From assembly GCF_029223485.1 (NCBI RefSeq), contig NZ_JARHTP010000005.1, positions 124,001-188,000 of the forward strand: a DNA stretch of 64,000 nucleotides, in the 5' to 3' direction. This document shows positions 36,692-43,199 of this stretch, one piece after another. Source of the stretch: Streptomyces coacervatus. GTDB taxonomy: Bacteria; Actinomycetota; Actinomycetes; Streptomycetales; Streptomycetaceae. Numbering within the stretch: the first letter of the stretch is position 1; every line of letters starts with the position of its first letter. A model generated the notes under the pieces. It saw nothing but the letters and a program-made list of their open reading frames with translations. It did not search any database and had not been told where the DNA came from. The translations under genes were made by a program, and so were the position numbers.

Positions 36692-37048
36692 TCACAATCG
36701 AGGGTGTAGTTGCGCTCGGAAGCCGCCGGTTTCCAGCAGGGATCTGGCGATGTAGTTGGCCAGGTTGCGGAACCCGAGGGCGGAGCCGGGTAGGTGCGCG
36801 AGCCGTCCATTGATGGCCTCGGTCGGTCCGTTGCTGGTGCCGGCCGGCTCGTGCGCCAACGGTCGGGTCACCGTGTCCCGCGGCGAGCCTTGGCACCCGC
36901 AGCGGTGGCACCAGTCGTCGGGTTCGACGACCCGGCATGCCGGCACTGCACGATCGGGCTCCAGGCGTTGGCCGGCGATCTGCAGGCCGAGCTCGTCAAG
37001 CCGAGCGAACGTGGTCAGGTCAGGGCACGCGAAAGCAGGGTCGGACAC
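36692..37048 (-). pseudogene. internally deleted ISL3-family transposase
   Basis: The 118-codon frame starts MSDPAFACPDLTTFARLDELGL. Residues 1-65 contain the N-terminal zinc finger region of ISL3 transposases (CRVVEPDDWCHRCGCQG). From about residue 68, GTSNGPTEAINGRLAHL leads directly into the C-terminal end (GSALGFRNLANYIARSLLETGG). The whole catalytic DDE core, some 300 residues in intact ISL3 transposases, is missing, and the two ends are joined in frame. It is dead as a transposase but could still make a small DNA-binding protein. No clear terminal inverted repeats were identified. Confidence 0.75.
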
Positions 37049-37119
37049 GTCGAGGTCTTCCAGATGAGGCGTGTAGGAACCTTCATCTTCGGAAGACCTC
37101 GGCCCCTACCGGGCCAGGG

Positions 37120-38142
37120 CTAGTGGTCGGGTGGCAGGGTGCGGGGCAGGCCGAAGCGGGGTAGGTGGCTGTTTTCGAAGCGGGTCACTGCGGCGATGCG
37201 GTCTGCCGCGAGGGTGAGGACCAGCAAGCCGGTGGCGCGCCAAGTGACCGTGTGGCGGTCCAGGAGGTAGACGCCGAAGGCGGGTTGGCTGTTGGCTCGG
37301 GTCGCGACCAGGCGGTAACCGGTGATCCGGTGGAAGACGGCGGTCAGGAGACGGGTGACTGCTTCGCGGCCGAGGTATTCGACCGGCAGCGGCGGCATCG
37401 TGAGGCGGACGTCGTCGGCGAGTAGCGCGACCACGCCGTCGACATCGCCGGATTCGAAGGCCCGGGCGAGGCCGTCAACGAGCTGCCGCTCACACGGCGA
37501 GTCGGGCGGAGGTGGTGGTTGCGTGGCGCCGAATCGGGACGCCTGTGCTCGGATGCCGGCGCGGGCGCGTTTGAGCGCGCTGGTGACGGATTCTTCAGTG
37601 GTGTCAAGGAATTCGGCGACGTCGGCGGCACGGTAGCCGAGTACGTCCCGCAGGATGAGCACGGCGCGCTGGCGCGGCGGCAGCAGCTGGACGGCAGTGA
37701 CGAACGCCAGCGATATCGCCTGTTTCGATTCGTAGCGCGCCTCGGGTCCGGGCGCGGTGTCGGGAACCCCGTCGAGCAGCACGTCGGGGTAGGGCTCGAG
37801 CCAGACCACCTCGCCGTGGGCAGACGGCTCGGGTAGCTCCAACCCGGCCGCGGTCGTACCGGGGATCGCCATTCGCGGCCTCCTGCCGGCGGCCCGCAAC
37901 ACCTTGAGGCAGCGGTTCGTCGCGACGCGGTAAAGCCAGGTTCGCACGGCCGACCGCGCCTCGAACGCGCCGAGCCCCCGCCAGGCGTCGAACAACGTCT
38001 CCTGCAGGGCGTCCTCGGCGTCGTGCATCGAACCGAGGAACCGGTAGCAATGCACCAGCAGCTCCCGGCGGAACGGTTCGACAAGCTCGCGAAACGCGTC
38101 GGCGTCGCCGGCCCGGCACCGGGCGATCAGCTCTGCGGTCAC
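37120..38142 (-). CDS. ECF sigma factor with SnoaL-like C-terminal domain (SigJ/ECF41-like)
   Basis: This 340-residue protein starts at GTG 38142 (MTAELIARCRAGDADAFREL). Region 2 is LVHCYRFLGSMHDAEDALQETLFDAWRGL. Region 4 is LLPPRQRAVLILRDVLGYRAADVAEFLDTTEESV, a helix-turn-helix. The C-terminal 130 residues (RQLVDGLARAFESGDVDGVVALLADDV) form a SnoaL-like domain that in ECF41/SigJ sigmas replaces a separate anti-sigma factor. GAGG lies eight bases before the start. It is divergent from a DHFR-like gene across a region with a 32-bp palindrome, so the pair may be co-regulated. Confidence 0.88.
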   Translation of the reverse strand: MTAELIARCRAGDADAFRELVEPFRRELLVHCYRFLGSMHDAEDALQETLFDAWRGLGAFEARSAVRTWLYRVATNRCLKVLRAAGRRPRMAIPGTTAAGLELPEPSAHGEVVWLEPYPDVLLDGVPDTAPGPEARYESKQAISLAFVTAVQLLPPRQRAVLILRDVLGYRAADVAEFLDTTEESVTSALKRARAGIRAQASRFGATQPPPPPDSPCERQLVDGLARAFESGDVDGVVALLADDVRLTMPPLPVEYLGREAVTRLLTAVFHRITGYRLVATRANSQPAFGVYLLDRHTVTWRATGLLVLTLAADRIAAVTRFENSHLPRFGLPRTLPPDH

Positions 38143-38236
38143 CGCATCGTCCTCTCCTCGGGCCGGTCGAGCGCCGAGGGTTTCGGCTGCGGATCCGGCT
38201 GGACAAGCCGTCAACCAGACCGACCCCGCTCCCCGG

Positions 38237-38268
38237 GAAAACTGGGCGGTGCGCACCGCCCAGTTTTC
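38237..38268. promoter_or_regulatory. 32-bp perfect palindrome in divergent promoter
   Basis: A perfect palindrome whose left half is GAAAACTGGGCGGTGC, with its exact complement as right half. It lies 95 bases from the sigma factor start and 49 bases from the DHFR-like start. It could be an operator for a dimeric repressor or a stem acting as a terminator on both strands (it ends in TTTT on each strand). Confidence 0.6.
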
Positions 38269-38316
38269 GCCGCGACCCGGATCTACCTCGGTGACCTCGA
38301 ACAATAGGAGCACCCA

Positions 38317-38880
38317 ATGGGACAGATCGTCGTCTTCGAAAACATCACCCTCGACGGTGTCATGCAGGACCCGATCGGCGAGGAGAGCGTCACCGCCTTC
38401 GACTGGCGCGACCACCTGTCGGCGGCCGCCAACGAAGAATGGATCCAACGCATCGTGCACGACACGCGTGGCGTGCAGGCATTGCTGTTCGGCCGCCGCA
38501 CCTACGAATTCTTTGCAACCCGCTACGCCGACGGCACCACCCCCGTCGCGGAACTCACCAGGAGCATCCCGAAGTATGTCCTGTCCAGGACATTGACCGA
38601 CCCGTCCTGGACCAACACCACCGTGCTCAACGGTGACGCCGCCACGGAAGCAGCCAAGCTCAAGGCCAACGTCGACGGAACGATCATGATCTGGGCCAGC
38701 TCCCTGCTGGTGCGTGAACTGGTCGAGCACGACCTGATCGACGAGCTTCGCCTGGTCGTCTTTCCGCTGGTAATCGGCCGCGGCACCCGCCTCTTCGGCG
38801 ACACCACCGACGCCAAACACTGGCACCTCGCCGCAACCGACACCGTCGAAGACCTCGCGTATCTCACCTATCGCCGTTAA
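38317..38880 (+). CDS. dihydrofolate reductase-family protein (RibD C-terminal type)
   Basis: The 187-residue protein starts MGQIVVFENITLDGVMQDP. LLFGRRTYEFFATRYAD, MIWASSLLVRELVEHDLIDELRLVVFPLVIGRGTRLF and a C-terminal strand give the standard RibD_C/DHFR-like fold that binds NADPH. These stand-alone proteins usually do not serve folate metabolism; their substrate is unknown. It is divergent from the ECF sigma factor and probably part of its regulon. Confidence 0.85.
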   Translation: MGQIVVFENITLDGVMQDPIGEESVTAFDWRDHLSAAANEEWIQRIVHDTRGVQALLFGRRTYEFFATRYADGTTPVAELTRSIPKYVLSRTLTDPSWTNTTVLNGDAATEAAKLKANVDGTIMIWASSLLVRELVEHDLIDELRLVVFPLVIGRGTRLFGDTTDAKHWHLAATDTVEDLAYLTYRR

Positions 38881-38950
38881 CCCGAATCTTCGTCGCGGGT
38901 GCGGCGGCGTGCAGGCCGGCCGAAGGCCGTCCGCCCGATCTCGGCGTTGA

Positions 38951-39184
38951 CGCCGCCGAGGCCGGGCGGACGGTCTGGCCCGCGTCCTCGACGAGGTCGC
39001 CGCCACCCGCCAGGGGGTGGTCTTCACCCACGACGACCGGCTCGCCGACGCCGTCGGACGATTCGAGCCGCCCGAAGCGATCACCTCACCGTCGCGAGAC
39101 CCTCAACTGCGAAGAGCCCGGAAAATGAGTTGGGCGAGATACCGCCCCCTTGGTAGCGTGCGGAACACCGTGACAGGCCGTTAG
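38951..39184 (+). pseudogene. possible remnant of an AAA-type ATPase gene
   Basis: The 77-codon open frame without a good start reads GLARVLDEVAATRQGVVFTHDDRLADAVGRF. VVFTHDDRLxxAV resembles the strand-turn-helix near the end of SMC/AAA-like ATPases found in Streptomyces. It continues to a stop at 39184 through unrelated sequence. It has probably decayed; the match is short and the call is tentative. Confidence 0.35.
39122..39159 (+). promoter_or_regulatory. WhiB7/WblC-type promoter
   Basis: AAAAT (39122-39126), a 3-base gap, TTGGGC (-35, 39130-39135), an 18-base spacer and TAGCGT (-10, 39154-39159). An AT-rich block 3-5 bases upstream of a SigA -35 is the recognition element of WhiB7/WblC, the regulator of antibiotic-stress genes. 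The leader peptide starts 38 bases after the -10. Confidence 0.5.
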
Positions 39185-39196
39185 GAGGTGAGACCC

Positions 39197-39250
39197 GTGA
39201 ACGCAGTTCTCAAGTGGGTGCTCCCCCTTTCCCGCACGGTGCGCGAGTGA
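39197..39250 (+). CDS. 17-residue leader peptide before the GNAT/IF-1 operon
   Basis: GTG 39197 follows GGAGGTGAG. The peptide is MNAVLKWVLPLSRTVRE, ending with TGA at 39250, 56 bases before the acetyltransferase start. It has a strong ribosome-binding site but no plausible independent function, and a stable hairpin follows. This is the layout of translation-attenuated antibiotic-resistance leaders, where a stalled ribosome changes downstream folding. The CCTTTC in its coding sequence can pair with GAAAGG at the acetyltransferase ribosome-binding site. Confidence 0.55.
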   Translation: MNAVLKWVLPLSRTVRE

Positions 39251-39264
39251 CATAGGTGTCCTCG

Positions 39265-39291
39265 GGAGTGCCTCCACCGAAAAGGCACTCC
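39265..39291 (+). promoter_or_regulatory. attenuator-like hairpin
   Basis: GGAGTGCCT and AGGCACTCC (9 bp, extendable to 11) enclose a 9-base loop directly upstream of GAAAGG, the acetyltransferase ribosome-binding site. There is no T-run, so control of translation is likelier than termination. Confidence 0.6.
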
Positions 39292-39306
39292 TGAAAGGCC
39301 ACCACC

Positions 39307-40110
39307 ATGAACACATCGCATTTCTCTTCAGACACCGGGCAGCGCCCGGTGACGATCACACGGGTCGCGGAGACGCAGTGGCTCGCCGTCGAAGACGACC
39401 GGGAGGTCGGGCGCGGCGACGCTGTACGCAGGCCCGACGGCCGGATGTTCGTCAGCATCGATGCGTGGCAGGACGCGGTCTTTGACCGCCTCGCCGCCGC
39501 GATGACGGCCGACCTGCCGGCGCCGCTGTACGTAGTCGTCGGCGAGACCGACCGCGAGGTCAGGACCGGTTGGGAGAGGGCCGGTTTCACCACAGGCCGC
39601 CGCGAGCGGGAGTACGCCGTGCCCACCGACCCGCGGGTCACCGGTCTCGACCTCGACGCGGTGCGACCGCCGTCGTCCGTCACGATCGTGCCCGCCGGCG
39701 AGGCGCAGGAGGACCTGCTGCGCGTACTGGACCGGGCGATTCGCGACGAGGTCGAGGCCACGGTCGGCTGGCAGACGATGCCGGCCGAGGTGTTGCCCCG
39801 CCCCGCCGGGGACACGATCGTGGACCCGTCGAAGTACGCGGTCGCAGAACTGTCCGGCCGGTACGTGGGGTTGATCCGGGTGGCGCCGGTCCCCCGAAGG
39901 CCACGGATCGGGCTGATCGCGGTCCTGGCCGATGAGCAACGCCGGGGCATCGCACGGGCGTTGCTGGCCCAGGCGCTGGGCTCACTGCACCGCTCCGGAG
40001 CCGAATCGGCATGGGCCGAGGTGGACGAATCCAATGCCGCGGCCGTAGCCCTCTTCGAGGGCGTCGGCGCCCGGCGCACGAGCGGAATTCTGGAGTTGGT
40101 ACGCCTTTGA
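39307..40110 (+). CDS. GNAT-family N-acetyltransferase behind leader peptide
   Basis: This 267-residue protein starts MNTSHFSSDTGQRPVTITRVAETQWLAVEDD. A C-terminal GNAT domain occupies about residues 115-267. RPRIGLIAVLADEQRRGIARALLAQAL is the acetyl-CoA-binding loop (R/Q-x-x-G-x-A/G). VDESNAAAVALFEGVGARRTS is the last strand-helix. The N-terminal half looks like a degenerate second GNAT domain, giving a double-GNAT architecture. The substrate is unknown. The WhiB7-like promoter, leader peptide and hairpin upstream and the IF-1 gene downstream suggest a role in translation stress or resistance. ATG 39307 follows GAAAGG. Confidence 0.8.
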   Translation: MNTSHFSSDTGQRPVTITRVAETQWLAVEDDREVGRGDAVRRPDGRMFVSIDAWQDAVFDRLAAAMTADLPAPLYVVVGETDREVRTGWERAGFTTGRREREYAVPTDPRVTGLDLDAVRPPSSVTIVPAGEAQEDLLRVLDRAIRDEVEATVGWQTMPAEVLPRPAGDTIVDPSKYAVAELSGRYVGLIRVAPVPRRPRIGLIAVLADEQRRGIARALLAQALGSLHRSGAESAWAEVDESNAAAVALFEGVGARRTSGILELVRL

Positions 40111-40166
40111 GGCGCCGCCACACTCCCAGCCCGTCCCCGCGCCTTTCACAGTAATCGACTCCAGGA

Positions 40167-40400
40167 ATGAGTGATTTGCCAAAAACATCGGGCGGCCTCG
40201 AATTCGAGGGAACCGTCGTCGAATGCCTGCGCAACGCCACCTTCACGGTGGAACTGCAGAACGGGCACAAGGTGCTCGCGCACATCAGCGGAAAGATCCG
40301 AAAGAACTACATCAAGATCCTCCCGTACGACCGGGTGCTCGTGGAGCTGAGCCCCTACGACCTCACCCGGGGCCGGATCCTCTACCGATACCGGACCTGA
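40167..40400 (+). CDS. alternative translation initiation factor IF-1
   Basis: The 77-residue S1/OB-fold protein has [31 protein letters not shown] and [20 protein letters not shown], unmistakable IF-1 sequence. Several positions differ from the usual actinobacterial IF-1: [12 protein letters not shown] at the front, CLRNATFT for SLPNAMFK, and KIRKNYIKI for KMRMHYIRI. It is therefore a paralogue; the ordinary infA lies in the ribosomal-protein region, not here. It follows the acetyltransferase by 56 bases. Because AGGA abuts the ATG directly, the ribosome-binding site is poor and the start is less certain. IF-1 acts at the 30S A site. Confidence 0.9.
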   Translation: MSDLPKTSGGLEFEGTVVECLRNATFTVELQNGHKVLAHISGKIRKNYIKILPYDRVLVELSPYDLTRGRILYRYRT

Positions 40401-40432
40401 CCTGACCGCGATCACCCGCCTCGGCGGAGCAG

Positions 40433-41038
40433 CTACTTGTCGCTCCAGAACGCCAGGGCCTTGCCGATCAGATCCTTGGCGGCGTCGCCGTAACTCGCGG
40501 CGCTGCTGAGGGCGGCGAAGGCCTTGTAGTGGAGGGTGAGTTCGTCGGGGTCGGTGATGTCGACGCCGGAGGAGACGAGTTCGTAGTGGACGCTGTCGTC
40601 GCCGCGGGTGTTGAAGCCGGGCATGGGGACGACGCCCACTTCGGCGGTGGTGGCGAGGACACCAAGGGTGAGCGAGGGCAGATCGATGTCCCGGAGGAGG
40701 CGTTCCATCTGCCCGCGCATCACCTCCGGCCCTCCGACATTCGTGTAGAGGGCCTGCTCACCGAGGATCACGTCGTAGTGGTGCTCACCGTCGTACAGAA
40801 CCTGTTGCCGCTCCATCCGCTTGGCCACCCCCGCCGGTACGTCGTCCGGAACACCGAGGAAGTCGACGACCCGGCGGAGGATCACGGTCGCGTAGGCCTC
40901 GGTCTGGAGGGTGCCCCAGATCATGTTGGGGACGTATCCCTTGCCGTGCGGGGTCTCTTGGTACCAGCGGATCACCTCGTCCTGGATGTCCTCGGTGCCG
41001 GTGGACAGGCGCTGCTGCCAGGGGGTCATGCTCGTCAT
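40433..41038 (-). CDS. DUF5753 protein without helix-turn-helix
   Basis: The 201-residue protein starts at ATG 41038, preceded by GAGGAGGAACGCA. It consists only of the DUF5753 domain normally fused behind an XRE helix-turn-helix (VIRWYQETPHGKGYVPNMIWGTLQTEAYA, MERQQVLYDG, HYDVILGEQALY, LPSLTLGVLATTAEVGVVPMPGF). DUF5753 senses small ligands or partner proteins such as DUF397 products. Lacking a DNA-binding part, it could act as a decoy or partner. No DUF397 gene is adjacent. It ends 32 bases from the IF-1 gene (convergent). Confidence 0.8.
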   Translation of the reverse strand: MTSMTPWQQRLSTGTEDIQDEVIRWYQETPHGKGYVPNMIWGTLQTEAYATVILRRVVDFLGVPDDVPAGVAKRMERQQVLYDGEHHYDVILGEQALYTNVGGPEVMRGQMERLLRDIDLPSLTLGVLATTAEVGVVPMPGFNTRGDDSVHYELVSSGVDITDPDELTLHYKAFAALSSAASYGDAAKDLIGKALAFWSDK

Positions 41039-41082
41039 TGCGTTCCTCCTCTTGTCGTACGGTCGTCGGCAGAGTGATCCGA

Positions 41083-41185
41083 CCGGTCATCAGGATGTGT
41101 CGTGGTTCGGGGCCTGCGAAGAGCGCATCGGGGGCGCAGCGTCGGCGGATGTACGCCGTTCAAGTCGCGCGCGGCGGATCGGTGC
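41083..41185 (-). pseudogene. degenerate partial copy of the neighbouring unknown gene
   Basis: The plus strand here (CGGTCATCAGGATGTGTCGT onward to GGCGGATGTACGCCGTTCAA) repeats, with changes, the 3' part of the gene at 41297-41668 (CGGTCATGAGGAAGTCGTGG to GGCGGATGTACGCCGTCCAT). The shared GCGTCGGCGGATGTACGCCG is identical. It is a broken duplicate of about 100 bases, with insertions that shift the frame. Confidence 0.65.
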
Positions 41186-41296
41186 AAGTGGTGAACTCCG
41201 GGTCCGCTCCTGCGAGTCATGCTTGATAGGCAGAGCCGGTCTCGGGCACGTGCAGCCTCCTTGAGGATGTTGTCTGGAATCGGGGTCACGTCGTGC

Positions 41297-41668
41297 TCAA
41301 AGGCGTGGCAGCTCGACCCGGCCGGTCATGAGGAAGTCGTGGTTCGCGAAGAGCGCGTCGAGTTCGAAGCGTCGGCGGATGTACGCCGTCCATTTCGCGC
41401 GCGGCAGGTCGATGTACGCGGCGATCACCCGGGCGCGGCTCGCTTGAGTGAGGATCCAACGGGCTTGTTCCCCACCGGAGTTACGGCCGCCTAGGTCCCG
41501 TGCCAGACGCCACAACTCCTCGCCGTCGCTGTGTTCGTCGACGATGGTGACGAGTCCGATGTCGCCCAGACCACGCTCGTCGGTGGACTGAGTGGTGTAG
41601 GCGACGGTGAGGCTTTCGAGGGGGAACACAGTCACGCGGCTGGTGGCGGTCAGCTCGGTCAGGGGCAC
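41297..41668 (-). CDS. unknown protein, partner of Cys-tailed protein
   Basis: This 123-residue soluble protein of no recognised family starts at GTG 41668 (MPLTELTATSRVTVFPLESL) with AAGGGA upstream. It is mixed alpha/beta; the C-terminal half is helical and basic (QASRARVIAAYIDLPRAKWTAYIRRRF). It lies 86 bases downstream of the Cys-tailed protein gene on the same strand, so the two are probably an operon. A broken partial copy lies just downstream at 41083. Confidence 0.55.
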   Translation of the reverse strand: MPLTELTATSRVTVFPLESLTVAYTTQSTDERGLGDIGLVTIVDEHSDGEELWRLARDLGGRNSGGEQARWILTQASRARVIAAYIDLPRAKWTAYIRRRFELDALFANHDFLMTGRVELPRL

Positions 41669-41754
41669 AGGGGTAGGTCCCTTCTGGCGCAGGGGAGGAG
41701 AGCGGGCCGACCCGGAGGAGGGCCGACCCGCAGTGGTGGTGGAGCGGGCGCTGT

Positions 41755-42192
41755 TCAGCAGCAGGGGCCGTCGCCGCAGCAGGCGGGCGGGTTGCAGTCG
41801 GCCGCCGTACCCCACAGCCGCTCGTCGACCTCGAAGCCGGCCGCGCGGATCTTCCCGACTACGTCTGTCATCAGGCCGCGTGTGCGGGTCTTGCTGTTCG
41901 GCTGGTGGTGCAGGAAGTAACCGAACTGCTCCTGGCACCAGTTGGCGTACCAGTCGGTGTGGAGGATGAGCGTGTGCCATCCGGGGTCGACCTGCTGGGA
42001 GGGAGCCATGCTGGCGCCCTCGCCGGTCGAGCCCATGACGTGGACGAGTGCGAGCGCCTGGTCCATGACGCGGTCGGCGACGCTGCGTTCGAGGCTGTAC
42101 TCGTCTGCGCAGAAGGCGGCGAGCATGTCGAACTCGGCGGCGGCGATGAGGGAGCGGCCGGTGCGCGAATCGGTGGCTACGGCGGTGGTCAT
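41755..42192 (-). CDS. unknown protein with Cys-rich C-terminal tail
   Basis: The 145-residue protein starts at ATG 42192 (MTTAVATDSRTGRSLIAAAE) after AGGGAG. The middle has VDPGWHTLILHTDWYANWCQEQFGYFLHH, similar to glycine-rich-domain/GRDP-like helical proteins in which such a W-H-x4-H-x2-Y pattern recurs. The end is ADCNPPACCGDGPCC: five Cys within 15 residues after a clean boundary. The tail could bind metal, or be a peptide that is modified and cut off. Neither is established. The start site and codon use support a real gene. Confidence 0.65.
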   Translation of the reverse strand: MTTAVATDSRTGRSLIAAAEFDMLAAFCADEYSLERSVADRVMDQALALVHVMGSTGEGASMAPSQQVDPGWHTLILHTDWYANWCQEQFGYFLHHQPNSKTRTRGLMTDVVGKIRAAGFEVDERLWGTAADCNPPACCGDGPCC

Positions 42193-42548
42193 CGCGTCGC
42201 TCCCTTCGTGGTCGTTCCCGGTCCTGACGGGGTTGTGTAGAGCACTCATTCACCTCACAGTTGGAGGACCTTCGGGTAGCCCTCTCCCTGAGTGCCGACT
42301 GCCGGTCATGTGCTCGGGAGAGGGATTTTGCAGCCGCCACAAGACGTGGCGGACGTCGTGGCGAGCGGGAACAGTTCAATTCGACGCATGCCGTGTTGCC
42401 TTGCAGCGCACACTCATCGGCAGCGGGGGCTCACCAGGACAGGCGCCACGGTGGCTGTACGTCACACAGGGCGGTCCTGATGCCCGGTCGTGAACGTGTT
42501 GGTCGTACGGCTCAGCGGGGCGGATGGTCAGCTGGCAGCGACAGCAGA
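42193..42548. other. 356-base region with two hairpins
   Basis: No gene was found. It holds a 9+3-bp hairpin (CCCTCTCCC at 42280-42288 with GGGAGAGGG at 42316-42324, then ATTTTG), and close by CCGCCAC/GTGGCGG. The hairpin with following T-run would terminate plus-strand transcription, or act in the leader of the Cys-tailed protein gene on the minus strand. Confidence 0.4.
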
Positions 42549-43097
42549 TCAGGACCACCGAACTCCCACCCAGGCTTGACGCAACTGTCGCCCTCGGCGA
42601 CACGGAGCGGTGCCATGCGAGCATCCCTCTCGGCAAGGCTTCCCGGCATGTGCACATCCAGCACAAGCGTCGTAGTGGGCGACGAGGGCTCTGTACGCGA
42701 CATCTGGCGACTGGTGATCTACGACTGCAACTGCACGTGCCAGCGCATCGTGCAGTTTCTCAGGATCTGTCAGGAAGCTGCTACGCGTCGGAGGGGTCCG
42801 CCAGCGAGGGCCTGCCGTGCACTGGAGTCCAGGGACGACGAGGTGTGCCGTGTCACTGAGCACGATGATCCGCGATCCCTCGGGCATTTCCCATCCAGAG
42901 GCCATCCCAGTGGGCACGAGCCAGTAGATGGTTCCGGACCATGGATCTTCGAGGACAGCCCCCGTCTCGTCATGAAGCCGGACGAGTGCCTCCAAGGCGC
43001 TCGCACGTGGCGCTTTGACGGCATCCCACCACTTGCCCGCGGGGAGTAACGACACCGAGCGGCCTGTGGGCATCCAATCCAGAGGAGGCGTGTTCAT
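42549..43097 (-). CDS. hypothetical protein with TTA codon
   Basis: The 182-residue protein starts at ATG 43097 (MNTPPLDWMPTGRSVSLLPAGKWWDAVKAP). The pattern LDWxPxxRxVxLLPAGxxWDAVxxP and the following Ile/Tyr/Trp-rich core (WSGTIYWLVPTGMASGWEMP) match a widespread uncharacterised Streptomyces family that occurs near XRE regulators. The C-terminus is Cys/His-rich (CAGCAHAGKPCREGCSHGTAPC), a possible zinc ribbon. Codon 17 is TTA, so translation should need the bldA tRNA. It is divergent from the XRE regulator, which also has a TTA codon. Confidence 0.65.
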   Translation of the reverse strand: MNTPPLDWMPTGRSVSLLPAGKWWDAVKAPRASALEALVRLHDETGAVLEDPWSGTIYWLVPTGMASGWEMPEGSRIIVLSDTAHLVVPGLQCTAGPRWRTPPTRSSFLTDPEKLHDALARAVAVVDHQSPDVAYRALVAHYDACAGCAHAGKPCREGCSHGTAPCRRGRQLRQAWVGVRWS

Positions 43098-43199
43098 GTA
43101 GCCACCATCGGGTGACGGACGGTGTCGACTCGATACCCGACCGGTAATCTCACCGTGGGATGGATTCCCATCTCGTCTGCGAATGCCTGGAGTTGAGCA

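Noticed and set aside
41217..41249. A tiny minus-strand ORF (MPETGSAYQA) with AAGGAGG upstream, considered as a peptide gene.
   Set aside because: It is only ten residues long and sits in the degenerate duplicate; the good ribosome-binding site is probably a remnant.
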